Shown here piece by piece: positions 23,637-31,631 of a stretch of 36,735 nucleotides of DNA (positions are counted from its first letter, which is position 1; every line of letters starts with the position of its first letter). The stretch is from CAZJRB01 sp964547995 (GTDB lineage: Bacteria > Planctomycetota > Planctomycetia > Pirellulales > Thermoguttaceae): the NCBI GenBank assembly GCA_964547995.1, contig CAZJRB010000074.1, positions 1-36,735 on the forward strand, in the 5' to 3' direction. Under the pieces are notes generated by a model that was not told where the DNA came from, made no database searches, and worked only from the letters and a program-made list of their open reading frames with translations. A program made the translations under genes and the position numbers.

Positions 23637-25031
23637 CTAGAGGCTCCAGCCGTTGCGGTATTCCCGATGGAGGTATTGATTTGCTGCCGGTTCGCCCGCG
23701 ATCTTCATGGTGTGCCGGTCCCACTCGATCGGCTTGTCGGAAAGCAGGGCGACGTTGCCCAACAGCACGATCTCGGTCAGCGGGCCGGCAATCTCGAAGC
23801 GGGAGCAGGCGGGCACCCCCCCCTTGCACGCGGCGATCCACTCCTGCACGTGCCGGCCGACCCATCGGTTTTTGGCCTTGATGCGCGGGATGGTTGGCTT
23901 GGGCGGCTCGAAGGATTGCCTGAGCGATTCGGGAATGAACCTGGGCCCGGCCTGGCCGGGACCCGTCCCGGCCGTCAAGGCGCCGAAGGTCAGCTTCCCT
24001 TCGTCGCCGATGAAGATCGTTCCGTTACTGCCGATGAACTCGCGGGTGTTGGGAAACTCCTTGGGGCGCGGGGGTCGCCGGCCGCCGTCGTTCCAGACGA
24101 GCGTCACCGGGGGCATGTCGCCCCGGGCGGGGAACTTGTAGCGCATGGTCGACGCCCGCGGATAGCTCTCAGTCGTCCCGCCAGCCGACTCCGCTTCCAC
24201 GGTGAAGGTTTCGGCCTCGGCCAGTTTCAGGGCCCAATACGCCCCGTCCATGACGTGACACCCCATCGCACCCAGGGCGCCGGTGCCGAAGTCCCGCCAG
24301 CCGCGCCAATTGTACGGGTGATAGTCGCCGTGATACGGTCGGTCGGGCGCAGGGCCGAGCCAGAGGTTCCAATCGAAGTGGGACGGGACGGGCGGCTTGC
24401 CCTTGGGACGGTTCATTCCCTGCGGCCACTGGGGGCGGTTCGTCCAGCAATGGACCTCGCGGACCGGTCCGACGCAATCGGCCCAGATCCACTCGACCGC
24501 GGTGCGGACCGTCGGGCCGGAGTAGCGCTCGTTGCCCATCTGTGTGGCGACGCCGGTTTCCTTGGCGATTTCCGCGAGCTGCCGGGCTTCCCACACGTCG
24601 TGGGCCAGCGGCATCTGGGTGTAGACGTGTTTGCCCTGCTTCATGGCGGCGGCCGTGATAACCGCGTGGGTATGATCGGGGGTCGCCACGATGACGGCGT
24701 CGATGCCCTTTTCCTTATCCAGCATCCGGCGAAAGTCTTTGTAGCGAGCGGCATCCGGGTATCGCTGGAAGGTCACGGCAGCCATGTGCGAGTCGACATC
24801 GCACAGCGCGACGATGTTCTCGCCTTCGCACGCCCCGAGGTTGTCGGCGCCCATCGCGCCCAGCCCCACGCCGGCGATGTTGAGCTTTCCGCTTGGCAGC
24901 TTCCTGCCTTCGCCGCCGAGGGCATGACAGGGGATCACGGTAGCGGCCGCGACCGCACCTGCCGCACCGAGGAACCGGCGCCGCGAGACGGCAGCTTTCC
25001 CGGCCTGCCTGTGCTTCTTCTCAAGAGCCAT
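23637..25031 (-). CDS. TAT-exported Gfo/Idh/MocA-family oxidoreductase
   Basis: 464 residues. The N-terminus has a twin-arginine signal (VSRRRFLGAAGAVAAAT, RRR at 17-19), so the folded, cofactor-loaded protein should be exported. The Rossmann domain starts with NIAGVGLGAMG; the family EKP motif is replaced by TQMPLA, a variant common among exported planctomycete members. Long conserved segments follow (HCWTNRPQWPQGMNRPKG, DWNLWLGPAP, WRDFGTGALGAMGCHVMDG). Probable role: oxidation or hydrolysis-by-oxidation of sugars in the periplasm. AAGGAG upstream of ATG 25031 supports the start. It begins 37 bases after the PQQ-propeller gene ends and is followed by the SIS gene, so the three are likely one operon. 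Confidence 0.93.
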   Translation of the reverse strand: MALEKKHRQAGKAAVSRRRFLGAAGAVAAATVIPCHALGGEGRKLPSGKLNIAGVGLGAMGADNLGACEGENIVALCDVDSHMAAVTFQRYPDAARYKDFRRMLDKEKGIDAVIVATPDHTHAVITAAAMKQGKHVYTQMPLAHDVWEARQLAEIAKETGVATQMGNERYSGPTVRTAVEWIWADCVGPVREVHCWTNRPQWPQGMNRPKGKPPVPSHFDWNLWLGPAPDRPYHGDYHPYNWRGWRDFGTGALGAMGCHVMDGAYWALKLAEAETFTVEAESAGGTTESYPRASTMRYKFPARGDMPPVTLVWNDGGRRPPRPKEFPNTREFIGSNGTIFIGDEGKLTFGALTAGTGPGQAGPRFIPESLRQSFEPPKPTIPRIKAKNRWVGRHVQEWIAACKGGVPACSRFEIAGPLTEIVLLGNVALLSDKPIEWDRHTMKIAGEPAANQYLHREYRNGWSL

Positions 25032-25068
25032 TTGATGTCTCCTTCTCTTGGGACAGACTTTACTGCGC

Positions 25069-28000
25069 CTACTGTTTCGCGCCCATGCAGATCAGGTGCC
25101 CGTCGTCGGTCGCCAGGTAGAGGCATCCGCGGGCGGCGCTGAGGCCGTCGAACACGGGCGGCTGTTCGAGCTTGTACTCCGCAAGCCGTCGGCCGTCTTC
25201 GCTCGAAACGACCCACAGCAGCCCGCCTTTGCGGCCCTCGAACGCGGCCATCGGATCGTCTTCGGGTACGATGTCCGGCGGACCGGCAAGGTAGAGATGC
25301 TTCGGGGATATGACCATCGCCCGGACGCGAACCGGGATGCGGACGGACCATTTGGGCGGCAACATGCGCGAGTAGCCCATGCCCTTCTCCCGCCCGATGG
25401 AGGTGGGTCGCAGGACCGGCTCGTTGACGTTTGCGTCGGCGAAGAGTTCGTATCCGCCGGTGCCCGGCCAAAATCGCGGGCTGTGGCCTTGACGCTCCGT
25501 GAAGACGTGCAGGCCGTAGGTGGTCTCGTTGTCGAACACCAGGATCTGCCCGACCTTCGGTGCATCGTAGCCGAAGTAGTAGCCCGGCCACCGCCGGCTG
25601 TGGGTCCAGAAGTTGCGGTCGAACCAACTCGTGTCCAGGAACCCGGCGTTGGACATCAAATGCAGCCCGACCTCGCGGTCGCCCAGCTTTGTGATCCGCG
25701 GCGCCGGCTTCAGCGTTAGGTCCGGAGCGAACCGCTTGAAGAACATGTAGATGTCCACCCCGTCGCTCACGAGCAGATCGGACCGGGTGCCCTCCATGTC
25801 GAACGGCCGGCCTGCGTCCTTGGTGGCGTCGGGCCGCGGACTTTCGAGGCGTTTCTCGTGTAGCACCTTCCCGGTCTTCGCGTCCAGGGCGTAGACCCAG
25901 ATGCCGCCGTCGAGATAGGACGACCGCCCCGCCGTGCAGTAGACCACGCCATCTTGCACCAGCACGCTGCCATGGACAGGCCAGATCGATTCGAGCTGAT
26001 CGAAGACGACAATCCGCTGGTCATCCGGGGCGGCCCGAAATCGCCAAACCAGTTCGCCGTCGTTCGCCCTCAGGCAATAGACGCTACCGTCGGTTGAGCC
26101 GAGCAAGACCAGCCCTTGGTGCAACGCCGGCGGAGAATCGATCCGGCCGCCGGCCGTGTAGTGCCACAATGGCTTGCCGCTCTTGGCATCCAGACAACGG
26201 ATCGTGTGGGCGTCCTTCTCGGCAACAAACAGACGCCCGTCGGCCACGACCGGTTGAGAGAGTGTGCCGCTGAGTTTCTGCTTCCACAATGGGCCCAATT
26301 TTTCCGGCAACTCGCATCCGGCCGAGCCGCTCCGCCGAGCATCATGTCGATACACCGGCCAGTCTGCCGGATTTGGGGTTTCGGATTTCGGATTCGGGAT
26401 TCGGCCGTATGCGGGCCCCTTCTCCAGACGCTCTTCTACGGACTCTCGACTCTCAACTCTCGACTCTCCCGCCGACACGGCATTGAATCCCGTCAGTTTC
26501 ACGCCCGGATAGCAGAAACACTGGTGCGGCGGCGCGTAGAGCAGGCCATTGGCGACCATCACACCATGACGACAAGCGCCCCGCAGCCAATCGTTCTGCA
26601 TGTGGTTCTCGCCCACAAGGTCGACGAACTCTACGCCCCGCTTGGGCAGCAGAAGGTACCGGTCGGTGGCCTTCGCCGGGTAACAGCGGATATGGTGACC
26701 GGGCGTGATCAAGCGCTCGACGGTGACCGTCCGTTTCACTTCCCCGGTCTTGGGATCGTATCCCGTGGCGACAACCGCGGCCGGGGTCCAAAGGAACGTG
26801 CGGCCGTGTTCTCCGATACTGCTGAGCCACACAAGGCCGCTTGCGCCGAACACGCCCAGACGCGAGTTCACACCGGGGCCTTTCCACAAGGGCTCACCGG
26901 TCTTTGCGTCGAACGCCTGGAGCGCGCCCCCGGTCGAAAACACGACGCCCTGGTAGATCATGATTCGGCCGCCGCGGCCGGACTTGGCCGGTGCCCGCCA
27001 TTTTTCCTTCCCTTTGCGAAGATCGAGACAGACGATCTCGCCGCCGGCTTGGTAGTACGCTTGTCCGCCAGCGGCTGCCAGCGAACCACTCGCAAAGCTT
27101 TTCGCCGGCGTCTCCCAGACGATCTCGCCGCTCTTGGCGTCGACGCCGACGATCGCGTCGTCTTTCTTCTTGCTGCCGCGCCGGTGAACGACGGCGATGT
27201 CTTCGGCACACACGAGTTCATCCGCCCCGGCGGTCTCTTTGCAGGTTTTCAGCGTCCGGCCGGTGGCCCCGTCGAGAACCGTCAGTTCGCGTTCCGGGGA
27301 AATCATGTACAATCGGTCGCCCACGGCAGCCAGCGCCTGCTTCGACGGTTTGCCGAATGGCTTCTTCCAGAGGAGCTTTCCGTTGAACGCGTCTCGTGCC
27401 ACCAGGGTCCACCGGTCGGGCAACCCCGGCTGGCCGGTGAGCCCCTCGTCAATCACACTGAACAATCTCCCCCCTGCCGATAGAACCAGCGCGACGCTCG
27501 ACCCCACACCGTTGTGGCTCCGGCACCACAGGGGATCCGACTTCCACTGGAGATGACGCGGCGGCCCGACGCGCGTGTCCATCGCCACGGCGTTGTTGTC
27601 AGCCCCGTGATGATAGTGCGTCCATTCGTCGATCTCCTTCGGCCACGGCTTGACGGTCTTTTGCCAGGAATCGCCTTTCTTGACGTACGCAACGCCGCGG
27701 GGCGTCAGCACGCGCAGGATCTCTTTCATGGAGACCGAGCCGGGAATCTCCGACACGACGAGGTTGACGATGTTGTCGGCATACGGCAGGTGTTTGCCGT
27801 CAAACCTTCCTGCCGATACAGGACCATAAAGATCACGCGAACGAATATGGGTGCGAGCCTTCTCGACATTGGCCGGATCGGTATCAAGGCCGTGGACGAG
27901 AAACTTTTCGTCGGTCCGAAGCGCCGCGGTGAGCTTGCCGCCGCCGCAACCCAAGTGAACGACCAGCCCGCCTTGGACGCCGGTATCATCGAGAATCCGA

Positions 28001-28119
28001 CGGGCTTGATTCTTTACGGCGTCGCGTTCTGCCGCATGGCCAAACGGGCAAGCAAGCGCCAACGCAATCCCAACGGCAAACGCCACGAAACATCCGTTGT
28101 TAGCAAATCGTACGAACAT
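25069..28119 (-). CDS. Secreted SAM-methyltransferase-like / PQQ beta-propeller fusion protein
   Basis: 1016 residues from ATG 28119 (GAGGG is well placed; an ATG four codons upstream at 28131 has no ribosome-binding site). Using the 28131 numbering: signal peptide ~5-34 (FVAFAVGIALALACPFGHA); a methyltransferase-fold domain ~38-155 with LGCGGGK (60-66), HGLDTD (80-85), VNLVVSE and EILRVLTPRGVAYV; then PQQ/BamB-like propeller repeats to the end (WKSDPLWCRSH, GKLLWKKPFG, DAKSGEIVWE, DAKTGEPLWKG, DAKSGKPLWHY, GELVWRF, DAKTGKVL). A ~40-residue Glu/Arg/Pro-rich insertion at ~550-590 is translated from repeat-like DNA. Enzymatic activity is unproven: SAM is not expected outside the cytosol. First gene of the run with the TAT Gfo/Idh and SIS genes. 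Confidence 0.9.
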   Translation of the reverse strand: MFVRFANNGCFVAFAVGIALALACPFGHAAERDAVKNQARRILDDTGVQGGLVVHLGCGGGKLTAALRTDEKFLVHGLDTDPANVEKARTHIRSRDLYGPVSAGRFDGKHLPYADNIVNLVVSEIPGSVSMKEILRVLTPRGVAYVKKGDSWQKTVKPWPKEIDEWTHYHHGADNNAVAMDTRVGPPRHLQWKSDPLWCRSHNGVGSSVALVLSAGGRLFSVIDEGLTGQPGLPDRWTLVARDAFNGKLLWKKPFGKPSKQALAAVGDRLYMISPERELTVLDGATGRTLKTCKETAGADELVCAEDIAVVHRRGSKKKDDAIVGVDAKSGEIVWETPAKSFASGSLAAAGGQAYYQAGGEIVCLDLRKGKEKWRAPAKSGRGGRIMIYQGVVFSTGGALQAFDAKTGEPLWKGPGVNSRLGVFGASGLVWLSSIGEHGRTFLWTPAAVVATGYDPKTGEVKRTVTVERLITPGHHIRCYPAKATDRYLLLPKRGVEFVDLVGENHMQNDWLRGACRHGVMVANGLLYAPPHQCFCYPGVKLTGFNAVSAGESRVESRESVEERLEKGPAYGRIPNPKSETPNPADWPVYRHDARRSGSAGCELPEKLGPLWKQKLSGTLSQPVVADGRLFVAEKDAHTIRCLDAKSGKPLWHYTAGGRIDSPPALHQGLVLLGSTDGSVYCLRANDGELVWRFRAAPDDQRIVVFDQLESIWPVHGSVLVQDGVVYCTAGRSSYLDGGIWVYALDAKTGKVLHEKRLESPRPDATKDAGRPFDMEGTRSDLLVSDGVDIYMFFKRFAPDLTLKPAPRITKLGDREVGLHLMSNAGFLDTSWFDRNFWTHSRRWPGYYFGYDAPKVGQILVFDNETTYGLHVFTERQGHSPRFWPGTGGYELFADANVNEPVLRPTSIGREKGMGYSRMLPPKWSVRIPVRVRAMVISPKHLYLAGPPDIVPEDDPMAAFEGRKGGLLWVVSSEDGRRLAEYKLEQPPVFDGLSAARGCLYLATDDGHLICMGAKQ
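26369..26473. repeat. Intergenic-type short repeats lying inside the PQQ-propeller gene
   Basis: Two simple tracts, GGATTTCGGATTCGGGATTC-like (26369-26404) and ACTCTCGACTCTCAACTCTC-like (26440-26473), flank about 35 bases. Both are of the kind usually found between genes. Here they are read in frame, giving a Glu/Arg/Ser stretch (ESRVESRESVEERLE) and an Asn-Pro-Lys-rich stretch (RIPNPKSETPNPADW) between two propeller segments. Confidence 0.8.
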
Positions 28120-28457
28120 GCTCGCCCTCACATAGTGTGTTTGTGTATCCCAAAGGCCCCCACACCAATCAGTATGTCGCGCTGCGAGCGGGTGTCAAGG
28201 CAGGAGAACCGCGGGCAGCCGTATGCCTGGGCATCGACGGCCGGCGCAACATTCGTCTCGGACGCCGGTGACGCGTACCGGTGGCAGAAAGAAGAAAAAA
28301 ACATCCACAGTTGGCACGGCGAGACGCGCGGGCCGGAGTACTACTCGCGGTGAAACAACGTGGACCACGTCTTCCGCACATTGCTTCTTTCGAGGCGTGA
28401 AGGACGACGTTCGCGTCTACAACGAGGTCCTTTCCGGCGGAAATCCGCCGGATTTAT

Positions 28458-28605
28458 GAGGCCGTCCGGGAATTACGTTTGGGGATTCCATTTAGCCCCG
28501 TGATTACACGGGGGCATCGCAGGAGACAGATATGGCGATTGCCCCGGGGTGTGTTCACCCGGGCGAAATGGTGTGAAAACAGCGTTTTCATTCCCGGACG
28601 GCCTC
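28458..28605. repeat. Inverted-repeat element with two internal hairpins
   Basis: Outer arms GAGGCCGTCCGGGAAT (28458-28473) and its perfect complement at 28590-28605. Inside lie a 7-base-stem, 4-base-loop hairpin at 28496-28513 (CCCCGTG/CACGGGG) and an imperfect hairpin around 28541-28564 (GCCC...GGTG/CACC...GGGC). The layout is that of a small cruciform or MITE-like element. It sits directly upstream of the GAPDH promoter. Confidence 0.85.
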
Positions 28606-28636
28606 GATTATATGAGAAGGAAAAGTCGCCCGTTGG

Positions 28637-28665
28637 TTGCCCAGAGATGTCGGCAGGGTTATAAT
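28637..28665 (+). promoter_or_regulatory. Sigma70-type promoter of the GAPDH gene
   Basis: TTGCCC (28637-28642), a 17-base spacer and a perfect TATAAT (28660-28665). Transcription would begin near 28672, leaving a ~95-base leader before the GTG start of the GAPDH gene. Confidence 0.8.
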
Positions 28666-28766
28666 CATGAATTTGCTGTTGCACATTTCGGGCTGATGGA
28701 CGGCCAGAAGGACCAAATATCCCCCATTAGGCGGGGCCAAGCACTTTCACCAAGAGGAGGTTTTCC

Positions 28767-29783
28767 GTGGCAATTCGTGTTGGCATCAATGGTTTCGGCC
28801 GAATCGGCCGGTTGGTATTTCGCGGTTTGATGGCAAAGCCGGACGTCTTCGAGGTCGTCGGAATCAACGACCTGACCAACAACAAGACGCTCGCCACCCT
28901 GTTGCAGTACGACAGCATCCATCGCCGCTATCCGGGCACCGTCGAATACGACGACGAGAACCTGATCGTCGACGGCAAGAAAATCGCCGCGATGGAGATA
29001 CGCGACCCGGCCAGTCTGCCGTGGAAAAAGCTGGAAGCGGAGATCGTGCTGGAAAGCACCGGCGCATTCCGAGGGCGTGCCGCCGACGGCAAGCCCGGTT
29101 TCGACAGCCATTTGGCGGCCGGCGCCAAGAAGGTCGTCATCAGCGCCCCGGCCAAGGATCCCGATCTTACCTGCGTGCTGGGCGTCAACGACGACAAGCT
29201 CACCGCCGAGCACAAGTGTATCTCGAACGCAAGCTGCACGACCAATTGTCTGGCGCCCGTCGCCAAGGTGCTGCACGAGAATTTCACCATCGTCAAGGGC
29301 CTGATGACGACGATCCACTCCTACACAAACGACCAAGTCCTGCAGGACTTTCCGCACAAGGATCTCTACCGCGCCCGGGCCGCCGCCATGAACATCATTC
29401 CCACCAAGACCGGCGCGGCCGAGGCCATCGGTCTGGTGATTCCGGAATTACAGGGCAAGCTGACCGGTTTCGCCCTGCGCGTGCCGACGCCGACCGGCAG
29501 TTGCGTCGATTTGACCGTGGAGACGGGCAAGCCGGTCACGGCCGACGCCGTGAACGCCGTCATCAAGGAAGCGGCGGAAGGCCCGCTGAAGGGCATTCTC
29601 GCCTACAACGCAGATCCTATCGTGCTAACAGACGTCATCGGCGACTCGAACAGCTCGATTTTTTCCCCAGATTGGACCAAGGTTGTCGGCGATAACATGC
29701 TCAAGATCCTCAGTTGGTACGACAACGAGTGGGGTTACAGTTGCCGCAGCGTTGACCTGATCGAGAAAATGGCGAGCTTATAG
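28767..29783 (+). CDS. gap: Type I glyceraldehyde-3-phosphate dehydrogenase
   Basis: Glycolytic enzyme, 338 residues, cytosolic tetramer. Signature elements: GINGFGRIGRLVFRG (NAD-binding, 6-20), GINDL with D35 favouring NAD over NADP, the active site SNASCTTNCLAPVAKVL with catalytic C157, H184 in TTIHSYTNDQ, and the C-terminal SWYDNEWGYSCR. The GTG start at 28767 is decided by AGAGGAGG ending 7 bases upstream and by the family N-terminus (M/V-AIRVGINGFG). It has its own strong promoter at 28637 and stands alone, converging with yjbQ 12 bases after its stop codon. Confidence 0.98.
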   Translation: MAIRVGINGFGRIGRLVFRGLMAKPDVFEVVGINDLTNNKTLATLLQYDSIHRRYPGTVEYDDENLIVDGKKIAAMEIRDPASLPWKKLEAEIVLESTGAFRGRAADGKPGFDSHLAAGAKKVVISAPAKDPDLTCVLGVNDDKLTAEHKCISNASCTTNCLAPVAKVLHENFTIVKGLMTTIHSYTNDQVLQDFPHKDLYRARAAAMNIIPTKTGAAEAIGLVIPELQGKLTGFALRVPTPTGSCVDLTVETGKPVTADAVNAVIKEAAEGPLKGILAYNADPIVLTDVIGDSNSSIFSPDWTKVVGDNMLKILSWYDNEWGYSCRSVDLIEKMASL

Positions 29784-29795
29784 CCACTCGCGACT

Positions 29796-30221
29796 TCACA
29801 ACACCTCTCCATGAATCGTCAGGACCAAGCGGCGGGCGGGGCGTTGGTTCCTGTGCTCACACAAACAGATTCCCTGCCAGACGCCCAACTGGAGCCGGCC
29901 GTCCCGGATCGGGATAATGAGCGAACTGCCCAGCAAGGACGTCTTTACGTGGCCGGGCATGTCGTCGGGCCCCTCATCGGTGTGCCGGTACGGGAACTCC
30001 TTTGGGGCCAAGCGGTCCATCACGCGATCCAAGTCCTTCAGGACGTCCGGATCGGCGTTTTCGTTGATCGTCAGAGATGCCGACGTGTGCTGCAGGAATA
30101 TGTGCAGCAGCCCGACCTTGACCTGTTCCAGCTCGGGCAAGGCGTCCAAGACGAGGTCGGAGATTTTGTGGCATCCCCGGGGAAAGGGGGGGAGTTGAAG
30201 CTCATGCTGAAACCAGGCCAT
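29796..30221 (-). CDS. yjbQ: YjbQ / UPF0047 family protein (secondary thiamine-phosphate synthase-like)
   Basis: 141-residue conserved small protein. Family hallmarks are GLLHIFLQHTSASLTINENAD, HTDEGPDDMPGHVKTSLLG and the C-terminal GTWQGI-like LGVWQGICLCEHRNQRPARR. Family members have weak thiamine-phosphate synthase activity in vitro and a conserved His-based metal site; the true role is unsettled. The ATG at 30221 (MAWFQHELQL) fits the family start and has GAAGGTG upstream; earlier in-frame codons are not conserved. It converges with GAPDH. Confidence 0.93.
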   Translation of the reverse strand: MAWFQHELQLPPFPRGCHKISDLVLDALPELEQVKVGLLHIFLQHTSASLTINENADPDVLKDLDRVMDRLAPKEFPYRHTDEGPDDMPGHVKTSLLGSSLIIPIRDGRLQLGVWQGICLCEHRNQRPARRLVLTIHGEVL

Positions 30222-30668
30222 GCAAATCACCTTCGGGAAAAACGGTTCATTACGGAGAATAAGTCTACCCGGCCGGCATGCCTTGGGAAAGCGGCTCCAC
30301 CGCCCCCCCAATCAGTGTTAGATGCAGTCCATGTTCTTGCGGCTGCACTCCGGATGCCGCCCCGCTGGTTCAATGGGCAACGGCCGGGAAAGTCCACTGA
30401 ATCAGTATCTTTTTACATCATTTCCCCAGCCAAAAAATTTTTTAGCTAGGTGCTTGACGACCAGGAGTTTTCGTGGATAATTAGGTTTTTGAGGCTCGTG
30501 GCGCCGATACAATCTGTCCCAATCAGCACCAGGTCAAAACCTACCTATTGCCTCCGGCAAAACGGCGCAATGACGAGTTGATGACGGCGGTCGCCTCTGG
30601 CGTTCTGCCACTGAGGCGTTTCTCTGTTAGGTAAAGAAGGTTCGTCAAATTGGATGGAGTGGTACCCG
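30222..30668. other. Divergent intergenic region, nothing firm recognised
   Basis: 447 bases between the divergent yjbQ and small-protein genes. An A/T palindrome (AAAAAATTTTTT, near 30434) stands out in otherwise GC-rich DNA. No RNA gene, repeat or confident promoter pair was found. Confidence 0.45.
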
Positions 30669-30884
30669 ATGCGTAACGTATTTGAAGCGATTCTGGAATG
30701 TGGCCACGACGAAGATTTCGTCCCCGTTGAGACGGAGGCGTTTGTCGGCACGGACGCTCCGGCCGGATCTCGGGCAAAACTGGACGTGTTGGCAGAGCGG
30801 GTACGACAAGGATGCCCCCTCTGGCACGCCGAGGATCGCGGGGACTATAGTGGGCTAACCGGTGCCGTTCGCCCCCGCGGTTGA
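30669..30884 (+). CDS. Small conserved-looking hypothetical protein
   Basis: 71-residue acidic protein: MRNVFEAILECGHDEDFVPV, then ETEAFVGTDAPAGSRAKLDV, then LAERVRQGCPLWHAEDRGDY. The segment from 'PAGSRAKLDVLAERV' to 'PLWHAEDR' has the look of a short planctomycete family, but no function is known. The start at 30669 is preferred over the ATG five codons upstream because GGAG lies about 9 bases before it. It ends 161 bases before the csrA remnant on the opposite strand. Confidence 0.55.
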   Translation: MRNVFEAILECGHDEDFVPVETEAFVGTDAPAGSRAKLDVLAERVRQGCPLWHAEDRGDYSGLTGAVRPRG

Positions 30885-31044
30885 TTCCCTTCCACCCCAG
30901 GTCTCCTATCTCAGGTGGGGGTGCGGCGCACGCTGCGCAGTTGACCGCTGTCGAGAAAGGCCAAGCCTATCAAGAAATCAGGGCCATTCTCATGCACTTC
31001 GGGCAACACTATTGGGGGGGGCTCATGCGCAGCCCGGGAAGGCC

Positions 31045-31188
31045 GCGACGCGGCTTCCGACGCCAACTCCGCCCGAAGCACGCGAATCTCTCCCGGTGTT
31101 TCGATCCCTGATCGCCTGCCACCCGAACGACTGTCACGGTGATCCAATCGCCCAGTTTGATTCGCTCACTTTCCCACCTTGACAATAT
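31045..31188 (-). pseudogene. csrA: Broken csrA-like gene (carbon storage regulator)
   Basis: CsrA is a ~60-residue RNA-binding translational regulator. On the minus strand one frame from about 31185 encodes LSRWESERIKLGDWITVTVV followed by RVAGDQ, and a second frame from about 31107 encodes GIETPGEIRVLRAELASEAA. Joined, they give the full CsrA layout (LSRK..ESI.IGD.I.VTVVR..GDQVRLGIEAP.E..V.R.EL). A deletion of about 10 bases at ~31105-31112 removes the VRL codons and shifts the frame, and the expected start ATG is missing (ATA TTG in its place). AAAGGAG directly precedes it at 31189-31195. Two point indels plus a lost start argue for a pseudogene rather than an error. Confidence 0.7.
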
Positions 31189-31195
31189 CTCCTTT

Positions 31196-31303
31196 GTCGG
31201 AAAACGGTAGCCACGCTCGCCAGAGCGTGGTTGGCAAGTGCCAATCTTGCCAAAGGAGGGTCTCCCACCGTCTGGCGACGGTGGCTACACACCGTTTTCC
31301 GAC
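31196..31303. repeat. Double-hairpin inverted-repeat element upstream of csrA remnant
   Basis: Outer arms GTCGGAAAACGGT (31196-31208) and the perfect complement at 31291-31303. Inside are two 8-base-stem hairpins with 4-base loops: 31211-31230 (CCACGCTC GCCA GAGCGTGG) and 31265-31284 (CCACCGTC TGGC GACGGTGG). It directly abuts the AAAGGAG of the csrA remnant and ends 32 bases from the stop of the upstream gene at 31335. Confidence 0.95.
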
Positions 31304-31334
31304 CCATTATATTCGATTTATCTACCCTGGTGTA

Positions 31335-31631
31335 TTAAGCGGCGACTCGCTCCAGTCGCAGTGCCTCGGGCAACTGCGTTTTCTGGAATCGCTCTCCACC
31401 CGGCCCATAGAAAAGGATCCTGTTGCGATCCATCTCCCAAATCGCCGAGAATCTCGTAGATCGGGGGCCGTGCAGACAGAAGAATATCCCGCAAGGCTTC
31501 GTGCCTCGCCACAGGATCCGCTCGCTCAAGTTATACGCTCCTATTTCAAGAAGATAATGTTCACTCAGGGTTAGTTCAACAAACTCGCGAAGACTACTTA
31601 GGTTGGTAACCTGATGGGAACAAGTCATCAT
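31335..31631 (-). CDS. Conserved-looking small hypothetical protein
   Basis: 98 residues: LSSLREFVELTLSEHYLLEIGAY near the N-terminus, then SERILWRGTKPCGIFFCLHG, PRSTRFSAIWEMDRNRILFY and GPGGERFQKTQL. The pattern of alternating hydrophobics with CGIFFCLHGPRS and GERF suggests a compact beta-rich fold seen in short planctomycete proteins; no function is assigned. Two adjacent ATG codons (31631 and 31628) are possible starts. It lies upstream of the csrA remnant on the same strand, so the two may once have been co-transcribed. Confidence 0.65.
   Translation of the reverse strand: MMTCSHQVTNLSSLREFVELTLSEHYLLEIGAYNLSERILWRGTKPCGIFFCLHGPRSTRFSAIWEMDRNRILFYGPGGERFQKTQLPEALRLERVAA

Larger units (their letters stand above)
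28120..28766. other. Divergent intergenic region upstream of GAPDH
   Basis: 647 bases. It holds a perfect 8-base-stem hairpin at 28433-28452 (TCCGGCGG/CCGCCGGA), a 148-base inverted-repeat element (28458-28605) and the GAPDH promoter (28637-28665). The short plus-strand frame ending at 28459 closes with KDDVRVYNEVLSGG, which faintly resembles the end of LamG-type domains, but no other part of such a domain is visible. Confidence 0.6.

Noticed and set aside
23667..25142. 491-codon plus-strand open frame opposite the TAT Gfo/Idh gene
   Set aside because: Antisense shadow in GC-rich DNA; the opposite strand has a signal peptide, a ribosome-binding site and family motifs.
26116..27483. 455-codon plus-strand open frame opposite the PQQ-propeller gene
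   Set aside because: It runs through the repeat tracts and lacks any recognisable domain; the minus-strand reading has clear propeller repeats.
28223..28459. Possible LamG-domain remnant (KDDVRVYNEVLSGG)
   Set aside because: Only about 14 residues resemble the end of LamG domains, the rest of the frame is unrelated, and the final codons are read from a perfect hairpin.
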